Assembly (NCBI RefSeq): GCF_008042145.1
Contig: NZ_RDBH01000080.1
Location: 33,615 to 97,614 of the forward strand
Direction: 5' to 3'
From: Streptomyces sp. adm13(2018)
Lineage (GTDB): Bacteria > Actinomycetota > Actinomycetes > Streptomycetales > Streptomycetaceae
Length of the DNA: 64,000 nt
In this document: positions 39,901 through 47,447 of the stretch, one piece after another
How positions within the stretch are numbered: position 1 is the stretch's first letter
Layout of the letters: each line of letters opens with the position of its first letter
Program-made: the position numbers and the translations under genes
The notes under the pieces: model-generated
Told to the model about the DNA's origin: nothing
Seen by the model: only the letters and a program-made list of their open reading frames with translations
The model's database searches: none

Positions 39901-40181
39901 TCGAGAAGGACGGGCGCCTCTGCCGCCACGACCGACGCCGGCTGCCCGTCCGTGGAGGGGAATCGCGTACGCAGTGCCTCGTGCCGAGCGACGACGCCGT
40001 CGAGCGCCTGCTGAAGCAGCACGGGGTCGAGCACGCCGCGCAGTCGCAGCACGTACGGGATGTTGTACGCGGGATCGCCCGGCTCCAACTGGTCGAGGAA
40101 CCACAGTCGTTCCTGTCCCACGGACAGGACCCCGGTGTTTCCGTCCACGACGTCGGCCGACGGCTCGGCCCCCGAGGTCAC
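36927..40181 (-). CDS. NRPS C-A-T module (first gene of operon)
   Basis: Monomodular NRPS of about 1084 residues. The condensation domain opens LSVGQERLWFLDQLEPGDPA and has HHIVADG near residue 145. The adenylation domain has YLIYTSGSTGSPKG near 625, FDTSAEEIFPAL, NSYGPTETTI near 760 and NGKLDRAALP. The carrier domain has FFALGGHSLLA near 1015. Pocket residues read approximately D-T-E-D-V-G-S-I, with an acidic residue at the third position; this may favour a basic side chain but I do not trust a name. Starting with a C domain implies an acyl donor, perhaps made by the operon ligase. The GTG at 40181 with GGAG 8 nt upstream is preferred; the GTG at 40184 is an alternative. Confidence 0.9.
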   Translation of the reverse strand: MTSGAEPSADVVDGNTGVLSVGQERLWFLDQLEPGDPAYNIPYVLRLRGVLDPVLLQQALDGVVARHEALRTRFPSTDGQPASVVAAEAPVLLDQRDLRGGDAQETAEALASLTNAGFDLATGPLLRGALLRVGDEEHLLCLVLHHIVADGWSLGLLGAELSDHYAAYGEKRDPALPAVSSYRAHAAAERAWLDGPEAAAALAYWREALTGAPALELPLDLPRPTAPSSSGAYHTRVLDGIGPTLDAFARAHRVTPFMVLATAYLSMLHRSTGQDDFCVGIPVAARDTVDSERTIGYYSSALVLRADFADAPTFTEALRRTRSDWLRALTHRRIPFERLSEELRPERDAGRTPVFQTLMAVHTHEGGALGERGFAGLRCAEVDGGHTAVKFELGLDVRPDGDDLHVVFGYRTDLLYAPTVAAFASRFETLLRAALAAPDTPVHRLPLLDAGELRLLSGGSRGPDLADTAPSTVLRGVDLAAAEAPDALAVIGPEEALTRGALAGASRLLAARMAARGVTRGDLVALCLPRGPRAVVAMLAVWRLGAGYLPLDPSYPASRLAFMLRDSGTSLLVTPDGDLPAGLPGDLAAELEPLALFPDPSEPAPEAQPGPPAEAVPDDPAYLIYTSGSTGSPKGVLVPHRALAARVAWMREGYGLTGEDRVLQYATLSFDTSAEEIFPALAAGAVLVTARPGVTLPDQLAEPYAAGITVLDLSTPYWHHLVADLDETPWPDRLRLLVLGGDQVRPDAVAAWRKEFGDRVRVVNSYGPTETTIIATTAVLSDQDGITRPPIGCPVGATTVSVLDRHGGPVPPGTPGELVVGGAGVTDGYLGRPGATARAFVPDPDGPPGARRYRTGDLVRRRADGVLEFLGRIDDQVKVRGYRVEPGEVETALHALPGVGRAVVTVRGDVLVAHVVPAADGPVPDPGSLGDGLAAVLPSHAIPHAFVLLDALPLAPNGKLDRAALPAPRASAAPRAAHVPPRTEVEELVADVWREVLGVDGIGAHDDFFALGGHSLLATRVVARLRAAIDLAVPLRTLFTHRTVAVFAQAVEAALVAEIDSLSEAAAVELLAAQDALEGNRPTS

Positions 40182-40363
40182 CACATGGACTCCTGTTCGG
40201 TGCGTGGGCACGCCGCCCCGGGGAGCACCGCGCGGAAGGGAGAGGGGCATGCCTGAAGGAAGGGTTCAGGAACGGGAAGGAAGGCGTCCTTGGGGGTGGG
40301 ATCCCCCGCAGGGGGTCGCCGCCATGACGTCACCGATGCTAGGGAGGGGCCCGACGCAAGGTC

Positions 40364-40379
40364 AATGGTCTGGACCATG
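40364..40379. promoter_or_regulatory. dre-like (DasR-type) palindrome upstream of NRPS operon
   Basis: AATGGTCTGGACCATG: arms ATGGTC and GACCAT are perfect around a TG centre. It is close to the DasR consensus AGTGGTCTAGACCACT. It lies about 185 bp upstream of the first NRPS start and about 350 bp from the chitinase start, so it is better placed for the NRPS operon. Confidence 0.6.
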
Positions 40380-40647
40380 CGATCCGGTGCGACTCGGCCA
40401 CGGCGAAGGGATCACCGCAGCTCAGAGCGCCGCATGAAGGAAAGGATTCAGCCATCGACCGTTCGAAACCACCGAACTACACCCCGAACGGACGGCCGAC
40501 ACGCGAGCTTCCGACCGGGACTCCCCGCGGTACGTTCTCGACCGCGGCCGCAGCGCGGCCGCCGCCGACAGAGGCCTCTCGCAGACGAGCCGCTCCGGCC
40601 CGGCGCCGGCGACGCGGTCGTACGGCGCGGGCAGAAATGTAACAGGG

Positions 40648-40689
40648 TTTGGTCTAGACCTTGACAGGTCCAGACCAGTGGACTTGAGT
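40648..40689 (+). promoter_or_regulatory. chitinase promoter with two dre-like sites
   Basis: Adjacent 16-bp dre-like sites at 40648-40663 (core GGTCTAGACC) and 40664-40679 (core GGTCCAGACC), offset by exactly 16 bp. A TTGACA -35 (40661-40666) and TTGAGT -10 (40684-40689), 17 bp apart, interleave with them. Such direct repeats are known in Streptomyces chitinase promoters and mediate chitin induction and glucose repression. Start codon is at 40728. Confidence 0.82.
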
Positions 40690-40727
40690 CTGGGCGACTT
40701 GACCACCCCCTTCGAAGGAGTGATCAC

Positions 40728-41804
40728 TTGTTCAGACAACGGATCTCGGCGTTCCTGGCTGCTCTGGCCGTAGCGGTGGGCGTCGCCGTCCTGGGGCCGA
40801 TGACGGGCACAGCGTCGGCCGCCTCCTGTACGGCGGGCTGGAACTCGTCGGCGGTCTACACCGGTGGGATGACAGCCTCGTACGGCGGGCGCAACTGGCA
40901 GGCCAAGTGGTGGACGCAGGGCGAGACCCCGTCCACCGCGGGGTCCGGGGTATGGGCGGACCAGGGCTCATGCACCGGCGGCTCCGGCGGCGGCGGAACG
41001 ACCGGCTGCGACCATCCCGCGTGGGTCGCCGGACGCGCCTACGTCACCGGTGACATCGTGAAGTACAGCAACGGCAACTACTACAAGGCATCGCACGACA
41101 ACCCGGGCTACGACCCGGTGATCAGCACCTGGTACTGGGACCCCTACACCTGCACCGGTGGCGGCGGAGGCAACCCCGACCCCTCCGGATTCGTTGTCTC
41201 CGAGGCCCAGTTCAACCAGATGTTCCCGAACCGGAACCCCTTCTACACGTACGCCGGCCTGGTCGCCGCCAGCAAGAAGTACCCGGCCTTCGCCGGTACC
41301 GGCAGCGACACGGTGAAGAAGCAGGAGGCCGCGGCCTTCCTCGCCAACGTCTCCCACGAGACCGGCGGTCTCGTCCACATCGTGGAGCAGAACACGGCGA
41401 ACTACCCGCACTACTGCGACACGAGCCAGTCCTACGGCTGCCCCGCCGGCCAGGCCGCCTACTACGGCCGCGGCCCGATCCAGCTCTCCTGGAACTTCAA
41501 CTACAAGGCCGCCGGTGACGCCCTCGGCATCGACCTGCTGAACAACCCCTGGCGCGTCGAGCAGGACCCGGCCGTCGCCATGATGACCGGCCTCTGGTAC
41601 TGGAACACCCAGAACGGCCCCGGCACGATGACCGCGCACAACGCCATGGTCAACGGCGCCGGCTTCGGCCAGACGATCTGGGCGATCAACGGCAGCCTGG
41701 AGTGCAACGGCCGCAACCCGGCCCAGGTCCAGAGCCGGGTCACCAAGTACCAGCAGTTCACCCAGATCCTCGGCGTCCCCGCGGGGTCGAACCTGTCCTG
41801 CTGA
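40728..41804 (+). CDS. secreted GH19 chitinase with two chitin-binding modules
   Basis: Extracellular endochitinase of 358 residues. The signal peptide MFRQRISAFLAALAVAVGVA ends near TASA-ASC. Two CBM5/12-type chitin-binding modules follow: about residues 33-83 (NWQAKWWTQGETP) and 93-140 (AYVTGDIVKYSNGNYYKASH), each ahead of a Gly-rich linker. The GH19 catalytic domain covers about 152-358, with SHETGGL (catalytic Glu near 211), YYGRGPIQLSWNFNY and TIWAINGSLECNG. It starts at TTG 40728, with GAAGGAG 7 nt upstream. The tandem dre-like promoter implies DasR control by N-acetylglucosamine signals. A hairpin follows the stop by about 25 nt. Two binding modules before a GH19 domain is less common than one. 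Confidence 0.95.
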   Translation: MFRQRISAFLAALAVAVGVAVLGPMTGTASAASCTAGWNSSAVYTGGMTASYGGRNWQAKWWTQGETPSTAGSGVWADQGSCTGGSGGGGTTGCDHPAWVAGRAYVTGDIVKYSNGNYYKASHDNPGYDPVISTWYWDPYTCTGGGGGNPDPSGFVVSEAQFNQMFPNRNPFYTYAGLVAASKKYPAFAGTGSDTVKKQEAAAFLANVSHETGGLVHIVEQNTANYPHYCDTSQSYGCPAGQAAYYGRGPIQLSWNFNYKAAGDALGIDLLNNPWRVEQDPAVAMMTGLWYWNTQNGPGTMTAHNAMVNGAGFGQTIWAINGSLECNGRNPAQVQSRVTKYQQFTQILGVPAGSNLSC

Positions 41805-41829
41805 CCACCTCCCTCCCCGGCCCGTACCC

Positions 41830-41869
41830 GGCTCGCGCGCGGCCCCACGAGACAGGCCGCGGGCGGGCC
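41830..41869 (+). terminator. hairpin after chitinase
   Basis: 15-bp stem with two mismatches (arms 41830-41844 and 41855-41869) and a 10-nt loop, 25 nt after the chitinase stop. Likely intrinsic-type terminator without a T-run. Confidence 0.55.
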
Positions 41870-41991
41870 GTCCTCCGTCAGCCGGTGTCCCGCTCGGCAT
41901 TCAGCCGAGACGAGCGCCACGCTGGACCACTTGCACGTCCGCGGCACCGACGACATGACTGTCCCCAGAAAGTGCTGGAGAATCCGGTGTC

Positions 41992-42507
41992 GTGACCATG
42001 GGCATCTCCGGCTTCGAGCCAACCTTCCTCGTCGGGCTCGAAGCCGTCCGCGAGCATCACCGACCACGGTGGGCAGAGCTGGGCGGGCGACGGCTGACCG
42101 GGTTCGCGCTCGTGCGCTTCGCCGAGGACGGGGAATGGTTCGCCGACTGCCCGGTGGTGTTGGACTTCGAGGGCGTGCGGGTCGAGATCTGTCACTGGAA
42201 GTTCGACGAGCTGTCGATCGGCTGGAACGCCATCGACACCACGGCGGCGATCACCGGCTGGGAGTGGTCAGAGTTCACGCCTGTGTGGTCCAGCGCCGAC
42301 GAACGGCTCGAGCCGTTCGTCGGCCAGAAACTCCGCGAAGCCTCCCTCCTTGAGTGGCGCCTGCCAGGGCGGGACCTCGCCGATGGCACCATCGCCGTGG
42401 AGTTCGCCTTCGCAGCGGGTCGCTTCCGCATCTGCAACGGCCTCGATGAGAACACCATCGAGGTAGGGGCGCCGCAGACAGACTTCGTGAGGCATCGGCT
42501 GGGCTGA
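41992..42507 (+). CDS. conserved hypothetical protein
   Basis: Soluble protein of 171 residues; no named domain recognised. It has a tidy alpha/beta character with many Trp and acidic residues (for example FDELSIGWNAIDTTAAITGW, then GTIAVEFAFAAGRFRICNGL), like small accessory proteins that occur near toxin/immunity genes in streptomycetes, but nothing here proves that. The GTG at 41992 with GGAG at 41977-41980 is chosen; an ATG at 41998 is an alternative. It stands alone after the chitinase. Confidence 0.65.
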   Translation: MTMGISGFEPTFLVGLEAVREHHRPRWAELGGRRLTGFALVRFAEDGEWFADCPVVLDFEGVRVEICHWKFDELSIGWNAIDTTAAITGWEWSEFTPVWSSADERLEPFVGQKLREASLLEWRLPGRDLADGTIAVEFAFAAGRFRICNGLDENTIEVGAPQTDFVRHRLG

Positions 42508-42631
42508 CGCGGAGCGGCCGATCACGCTGCCTTCATCTTGCAGTCGACGACCGGCAGTTCCCCTTCGGAATGCCCCAGGCGGGCCGCTTGTCCTTCTCCT
42601 CCTTGCGCCTCAGCATGTGACCGGCGGTGAA

Positions 42632-42853
42632 CTACTCGGTCCCGCCGGTGCCGGCATCCGGCGGGCGTTCGTCCACCACTCCCCCCGCGTCGTCCAGGGC
42701 CGCGGGCGGCGTCGGCCACAACGTCTCCTGGTCGTAGTCCGGGCAGACCCAGTCGAGGGCGATGTCGATCTGCCCGTCGAGCGGTTCCGGGGTCGGGGCT
42801 TCAAGCCGCTGCTCCAAGGCGCCGAGGCGGGCGCGGGTCTCAGGCGTCGTCAT
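42632..42853 (-). CDS. small acidic hypothetical protein
   Basis: Protein of 73 residues starting MTTPETRARLGALEQRLEAP, continuing with DIALDWVCPDYDQETLWPTP and ending in an acidic Pro/Gly tail. A consensus AGGAGG at 42860-42865 is 6 nt before the ATG at 42853, which is the main support for it being real; an ATG at 42859 is too close to the site. The opening reads as a short coiled helix. Function unknown. It overlaps nothing and is divergent from the ZIP remnant. Confidence 0.55.
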   Translation of the reverse strand: MTTPETRARLGALEQRLEAPTPEPLDGQIDIALDWVCPDYDQETLWPTPPAALDDAGGVVDERPPDAGTGGTE

Positions 42854-42967
42854 ACACATCCTCCTACCCGGCCGCGCAGTCGGCCTCGCCGCAGGACCGA
42901 TAATCTTCCCCACTCTGCCAGAGGACCTACATCGCGTTGCCATCGGCACCTGGCCGGTGCCGCCGGC

Positions 42968-43237
42968 ATGCGTAGCGCCGGGCGCAGCCGACGCTACGTC
43001 TTCACGCTGTGGGGCTGTATCGCGCTGATCAGCGGAGGGGCGGCGCTGGCCGGGTACGCGTTGCTCGGCGGAGCGTCCGGGACGGTGATGGCGCTGATCA
43101 CGGCCGTGGCGGGCGGGGCGATCCTCGCCATGATCGCCGACACGATGATCCCCGAGGCGTACAGCAAAGTGCACCTACTGACAGGACTGGTTACCGTGAC
43201 CGGGTTCCTCTCCGCGTTCGCACTGGCCCACCTGTAG
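42968..43237 (+). pseudogene. ZIP-family metal transporter, C-terminal fragment
   Basis: Open frame of 89 residues from the ATG at 42968 that matches only the last third of a ZIP (ZupT-like) transporter: RSRRYVFTLWGCIALISGGA, then AVAGGAILAMIADTMIPEA and a final helix LLTGLVTVTGFLSAFALAHL. The metal-binding transmembrane helices 4 and 5 that normally precede it are missing, so about 150 residues have been lost. The same frame runs upstream without recognisable sequence. No convincing ribosome site precedes it. Probably a relic. Confidence 0.65.
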
Positions 43238-43593
43238 TGCCGCCGGGGGACGCCGCACCTTCGCGCACCGGTCGGCCGACCTCACCCCCTTGCCTGCAGA
43301 CAAGCGAGCTTGCGCCGGGCGAGGTTCACCGCGTCCCTCCCCCTGACCGTGGGCTCGGGTGCAACACGAGATGCTGTGTGCGTCGCAGAGCTTCGGCCGG
43401 AACGGCGGTGCGTCACGATCGTGTCAGGGATGGCCCACCTCCTTCTCGGATGTCCTGCCGCAGGTAGGCGCCCCGAGCCTCGCGACCACCCGGCGTCGCG
43501 GCATGCGCCCTGGCTCCGCACCACGCGGACGGGTCACGTCATCAACTCGATGTGCGGATGCTCGGGCTCCGCCGGGCAGAGCGAACCGTTCGG
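43238..43593. other. 356-bp intergenic region, nothing recognised
   Basis: Lies between the ZIP relic and the stop of the SMI1-like gene. Open frames exist on both strands, but none has a ribosome site or familiar sequence. Confidence 0.4.
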
Positions 43594-44739
43594 TCAGCTC
43601 GGGTGTTCCGCGTGCTGGGCCGCGTACCAGCTGGAGTCGATGGCGGGGTTCCTCAAGGCTCCCCAGAATCGCTCATCAGGTAGCGGCGGCAGCGGCGGAT
43701 CACCCAGGTCGGCATGAAGATCCGCGCGCCAGTCGAGCGTGATGCGGCTGCGGAGTTCCGCGCTCTCACACACGGACCTGTAGGGGGACCCCCAGATCCC
43801 GAGGACCATTCGCTCCACGGCCCACCTGCGAGTGCTGTCCCCGGCGGCGTCGGCCTGCGCAAGCACGCTGCGCAGTCGCAGGGCGAGCGGGCTGGTCTGG
43901 GTGGGCTGCGGCGGGGCCGCACCCCGCTCCCACGCGTCCAGGGCTGCTTCGACCTCCCGGTAGTCGTCGAGACCTGTTTCGACCGCCAGTCTGCGCAGCT
44001 GCTTCCGCGCAGCTTCAGCCACCCGCTCGAACGGCAGGATCGCGATCAGCGCACCGAGCTCCTCGTGCCCCTCCAGATGGCTCACGTGAAGGAGGTCGCC
44101 GGGGCTGAGGGACAGGTCCAGCTCGGGCAGATGCTCGTCCGGGGCGGGCAGGGGCTCATCGGCCCTGTACTTCGGCCTGGCGGGCGGCGGCCCCTCCCAG
44201 AACAGCCGGCCGTTGAACGTGACGACCCCCGCGGCCTGGCCACGCTCGAGCTGGTCGGCCAGTTCAGCCAGGTAGTCGCCCAGCGACTCGGCCTTGCCGA
44301 AACGGGTACCGGTCTCGTCGAAGAACCGTCCGACCGCACCGAAGGATTTCCGCGCTGTCCGGCAGTCCGTCACCAGACCGTCCGACGTCACGTCGTAGGC
44401 GGCGAACTTCACATAGCCGGGCAGCCAGTAGTCCTCTGCCTCCCCGCCGGGCCCTTGGTCGATGCCACGCATGAACCCCGTAGCACCGGCGATCTCGCTC
44501 AGCCCGAGCAACCGGTCACCCGTGTCTAGGCGGAAGGCTTCACGGCCCTCCGTCACCCCGTTGTGGCGGAGAAGCGAGGCGACCAGGTCGGGAGGAAGAG
44601 TGACACCGAGCTCCGCCTGAGCTGCCGCGATCTCGTCCGCATCGGCGGGGGGCCGCAGCGTGGCGAAGGTACGGGGCGCATGCTCGTGCAGCCAGGCATC
44701 GATGCGCCCCCATGAGGCATGGACCAGTTCTGCTGTCAT
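43594..44739 (-). CDS. SMI1/KNR4 family protein
   Basis: Protein of about 381 residues. The N-terminal about 190 residues form an SMI1/KNR4 (SUKH) domain: AAQAELGVTLPPDLVASLLRHNG, then YWLPGYVKFAAYDVTSDGL and GDYLAELADQLERG. The C-terminal half is a separate helical region with no motif I know. SUKH proteins are often immunity proteins for contact-dependent or polymorphic toxins, but no toxin gene is adjacent. The ATG at 44739 is preceded by AGGG; a longer frame exists to 45210 but is not supported. It lies among small accessory genes and gene relics. Confidence 0.75.
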   Translation of the reverse strand: MTAELVHASWGRIDAWLHEHAPRTFATLRPPADADEIAAAQAELGVTLPPDLVASLLRHNGVTEGREAFRLDTGDRLLGLSEIAGATGFMRGIDQGPGGEAEDYWLPGYVKFAAYDVTSDGLVTDCRTARKSFGAVGRFFDETGTRFGKAESLGDYLAELADQLERGQAAGVVTFNGRLFWEGPPPARPKYRADEPLPAPDEHLPELDLSLSPGDLLHVSHLEGHEELGALIAILPFERVAEAARKQLRRLAVETGLDDYREVEAALDAWERGAAPPQPTQTSPLALRLRSVLAQADAAGDSTRRWAVERMVLGIWGSPYRSVCESAELRSRITLDWRADLHADLGDPPLPPLPDERFWGALRNPAIDSSWYAAQHAEHPS

Positions 44740-45238
44740 ATGACTGACCCTAGAGTCCGCCACCGACAGTGGGAGAAGCCGTAGTCGTTCCAGCACATGC
44801 TGCTGCAATTCCACGGACCGGACCGGACCGCATCGGATCCGCGGACGCGCCTCGTCGTGAGGAGTGCCGCGGACTGAGCCGCCTCCTCCTGTGCGCATGC
44901 GCATCGTCACCACTCCCCCGGCCGCCACGGTAGCCGCAGCCCTGTGATGACCAGTCCTCGCCTCGGCGCACACCGGCAACGCCGACCCCTTCGGCGAGCA
45001 GAAGCGTGTGGTGATCGTTCGCAGGGCCGGTAGCCGCGACCGGGCCCCGCAGGTCACGCCGGCCCCCGCACGCCGAAAGGAGCAGGCCGGCGGCCTGCTC
45101 CGGACGGCCGAAGAGGCGTCGCTCGTGCGAAGGCGAGGGAACGTTTCCGTTCTTCCGTCCCTCGCAGCCGACCCGGCACGCTCCATTCCGCCCCCGCCCT
45201 TCCCGGGCAATCCTCACTCTCCCCGGAGGTGGCCCCTC
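44740..45238. other. 499-bp intergenic region with a strong hairpin
   Basis: Between the divergent SMI1-like and DUF4239-like genes. It contains a perfect 10-bp stem with a 3-nt loop at 45079-45101 (arms GGAGCAGGCC and GGCCTGCTCC). It could terminate or attenuate rightward transcription before the start at 45239. No coding remnant recognised. Confidence 0.45.
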
Positions 45239-46039
45239 GTGGTCCTCGTCATCGTCGTCGCCGTGATCGCCCTGCTCGCGGGCCTGGCCGCGAACCGCTG
45301 GCTGCGGCCCCGACTCGTCAACGCCGACGACGACGAGGGCATGGCCGTCAAGGACCTCGTCGGCCCCCTGCTGACCATGACCGTCCTGCTGCTCTCCTTC
45401 GTCCTCGTCACCGCCAACGGCTCTTACGGAAAAGCCGAGGTCGCCGCCCGCGGCGAAGCCCGCGCCCTGGACCAGCTCGTCGAGACCGCCGAATACGCCC
45501 CCGCTCTGCAAAGGGGCAAGATCCAGGCCGATGCGGTCTGCTACGCCCGCGCGGTACGCGTGCAGGAGTGGCCCGCCATGTCGGACGGCGACGGCTCGCC
45601 GGCCCCGAGCGTCTGGTCCACGAGCTTCCGGGAGACCTTCGAGACGATGGAGGGCGAGTCGGCCTTCGGCATGCTGGTGGCTGCCGACAACAGGCGCTCC
45701 GACGAACGTGAGGAGCGCCTGACCCAGGCGACTTCCAGCATTCCCCCCACCATCTTCTGGTTCCTGCTCGCCACCCTGGTCATCACGGTCGCGGCCCTGG
45801 GCATCTGCCTGCCCCGCAGGAACAACCGGGGTCAGATCATCACTCTCGTCGTCATCACCGCCCTGTTGACCACGGCCCTGGTCATCATCCGCGACGTCGA
45901 CCGCCCCTTCGGCGGCATCATCGACATCCAGCCCACCGCCATCGCCGTGGTCGAGCGCCAGGCCCGACGCGACTTCACCGCCCACCACCCCGCCGCCGAA
46001 GTGCCCTGCGACGCCGACGGTAACCGCCGAACCGCCTGA
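45239..46039 (+). CDS. DUF4239 (bestrophin-like) membrane protein
   Basis: Membrane protein of about 266 residues. There is an N-terminal helix (VVLVIVVAVIALLAGLAA), a second helix LLTMTVLLLSFVLVTANGSY, a soluble central part with GEARALDQLVETAEYAP, and two C-terminal helices (IFWFLLATLVITVAALGICL, then IITLVVITALLTTALVII) followed by DRPFGGIIDI. The helix-soluble-helix layout and the DRPF motif are typical of DUF4239 proteins. Function is unproven; a channel role is only a structural analogy. The GTG at 45239 is chosen because GGAGG at 45225-45229 precedes it and the first helix starts there; longer in-frame starts would add a disordered lead. Confidence 0.72.
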   Translation: MVLVIVVAVIALLAGLAANRWLRPRLVNADDDEGMAVKDLVGPLLTMTVLLLSFVLVTANGSYGKAEVAARGEARALDQLVETAEYAPALQRGKIQADAVCYARAVRVQEWPAMSDGDGSPAPSVWSTSFRETFETMEGESAFGMLVAADNRRSDEREERLTQATSSIPPTIFWFLLATLVITVAALGICLPRRNNRGQIITLVVITALLTTALVIIRDVDRPFGGIIDIQPTAIAVVERQARRDFTAHHPAAEVPCDADGNRRTA

Positions 46040-46083
46040 ACGACCGCCCCGGCCACCAGGCCTCCACCATCTGTGGGCCGCGC

Positions 46084-46200
46084 ACCGGCCGTCTACGCGA
46101 GCCCTACGGGTTCCTGGGTGGACGCGCGACCCTCAACGGCACCTCGATGGTCGCTCCTGCCGTTGGGCCGGCGGCGGACAGGTCGGCGGGGGGAGCGAAA
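46084..46200 (+). pseudogene. subtilase (S8) fragment around the catalytic Ser
   Basis: Short frame reading GFLGGRATLNGTSMVAPAVG, the hallmark of the subtilisin catalytic-serine motif (GTSMxxP). No upstream Asp or His motifs and no sensible sequence after it. Likely a decayed piece of a secreted protease gene. Confidence 0.45.
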
Positions 46201-46302
46201 GCAGGGCTACCCCACCTGTTCCCACAGGCCGTCCAGCCCTGCCCCCACACCCACTACGCCGGATTCGGCAAGGCAAGGCGCGGTCCTGAGCGGGTTCTGC
46301 CG

Positions 46303-46363
46303 GCCAGTGCGCCCGGTCCCCTTATCGTGCGCACTGGCGCGACCGTCGGCGGCGCCAGTGCGC
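46303..46363. repeat. three copies of a 10-bp word, GCCAGTGCGC
   Basis: Direct at 46303-46312, inverted at 46329-46338 and direct again at 46354-46363, spaced 26 and 25 bp. The first two form a perfect inverted repeat with a 16-bp loop. They lie about 50-100 bp beyond the cyclophilin stop, between convergent genes, so a terminator or protein-binding cluster is possible. Confidence 0.5.
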
Positions 46364-46409
46364 GGGGGGCTGGGCCGGCCCGTCGATGCTGTCGCCACCG
46401 GGTGGTGCG

Positions 46410-47138
46410 TCAGTAGAGGCAGGACGGCCGGACACGGAGCAGTTCGGTGCGCAGTGCGGGGGTGCCGTCGACGGGCGCCGGGTCTTCAGCAGTCGGCACG
46501 ATGCCCCCGGCGGCGATCTTGTCGAGGGTTGTCAGGCCTTCGGGGCCGACCGTGCCGAACACCGTGTAGTTCGGCCGCAGTGCGGAATCGCCGTAGACGA
46601 CGAAGAACTGCGAGCCGTTCGTGTCCGGACCGGCGTTGGCCATGGCCAGCAGTCCGCGCTCGTACAGGCGGCGCGTGCCGGTCGGATCGGTCGGTGCAGG
46701 CGGCAGGTCCACCGGGAGTTCGTCCTTGTACTTGTAGCCGGGCCCGCCCTCCCCCGTGCCGGTCGGGTCACCGCACTGGAGGACCTTCAGGGTCGGATAC
46801 GCCGTCAGACGGTGGCACACCGTCCGGTCGTAGAACCGGTGCCGCGCCAGGTGCAGGAAACTCTGCACGGTGCACGGCGCCTTGGCGCGGTCCAGACGAA
46901 GAGGGAGCGGACCCTGACTGGTCGGCACGGCCACGGCGACCGTGCCTCGGCTGGGAGTACGCTTCGGGTCGGGCGGCAGTCCGATGCGCCGCGCGGCCGG
47001 CTCGTCCGGGGTCTGCGTGTACTGGCAGGGACCGTGCGTGGTACGCGGCGGAGCCACGTTCGAGGAAGCGGCGGCGACGCTCCCCCCGGAGACGACCAAC
47101 GCCACGGCCGTGAACACGCTGAGCAGTAGTCGGCTCAT
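46410..47138 (-). CDS. secreted cyclophilin-type peptidyl-prolyl isomerase
   Basis: Exported cyclophilin of 242 residues. The signal peptide is MSRLLLSVFTAVALVVSGGS with a cut near AAASS. The mature protein has the cyclophilin fold with FLHLARHRFYDRTVCHRL, GYKYKDELP, RGLLAMANAGPDTNGSQFFV and TVFGTVGPEGLTTLDKIA. The active-site Arg region (HRFYDRTVCHR) and the QFF segment are present, so activity is plausible. Several cysteines suggest disulphides outside the cell. The ATG at 47138 follows GGGAGGG. Monocistronic, leftward. Confidence 0.88.
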   Translation of the reverse strand: MSRLLLSVFTAVALVVSGGSVAAASSNVAPPRTTHGPCQYTQTPDEPAARRIGLPPDPKRTPSRGTVAVAVPTSQGPLPLRLDRAKAPCTVQSFLHLARHRFYDRTVCHRLTAYPTLKVLQCGDPTGTGEGGPGYKYKDELPVDLPPAPTDPTGTRRLYERGLLAMANAGPDTNGSQFFVVYGDSALRPNYTVFGTVGPEGLTTLDKIAAGGIVPTAEDPAPVDGTPALRTELLRVRPSCLY

Positions 47139-47447
47139 CTCGTACGCCCTCCCGAAGATCTCCCGGTTCTGAAACGGTCGCAGTCTAGGACGTCGGCGCC
47201 GGCCACCGGGAGCGTACGGGGAAAGAGCGACCGGTTGCCACCGTTTCTGCGGTGAGCGACGCTCTACGCCGCAGGGGCCACGAGCGCCGCGACCGTACGA
47301 CCGTTCGCCCTACGAGACGGTGGTCGGCACCGCGTCTTGAAGTCCGTGCAGGGGCGGCGTACGGCTCCACGCGGCGTTGAGGTCACGTCCTGCGCTGTCG
47401 GCCCATCAGAGCTCACGGAAGGCCGTCCCTCGAGGCGCCGGTCGGGT
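47139..47447. other. 309-bp intergenic region
   Basis: Upstream of the cyclophilin gene and downstream of the peptidase gene; presumably the cyclophilin promoter. Nothing else recognised. Confidence 0.4.

Larger units (their letters stand above)
40182..40727. other. divergent control region between NRPS operon and chitinase
   Basis: 546 bp without a gene. It contains one dre-like palindrome on the NRPS side (40364-40379) and a tandem pair on the chitinase side (40648-40679) with a -35/-10-like promoter (TTGACA, 17 bp, TTGAGT). The middle shows no coding remnant that I recognise. Confidence 0.7.

Noticed and set aside
40365-40378. Iron box for the NRPS operon (siderophore hypothesis)
   Set aside because: No DmdR-type iron box was seen and the palindrome fits DasR better; domain content alone does not indicate a siderophore.
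42533-42616. 27-codon frame on the minus strand beginning MLRRKEEKDKRPAWGIPKGN
   Set aside because: Reads like a protein fragment but there is no ribosome site, no recognised family and no conserved context; too short to call.
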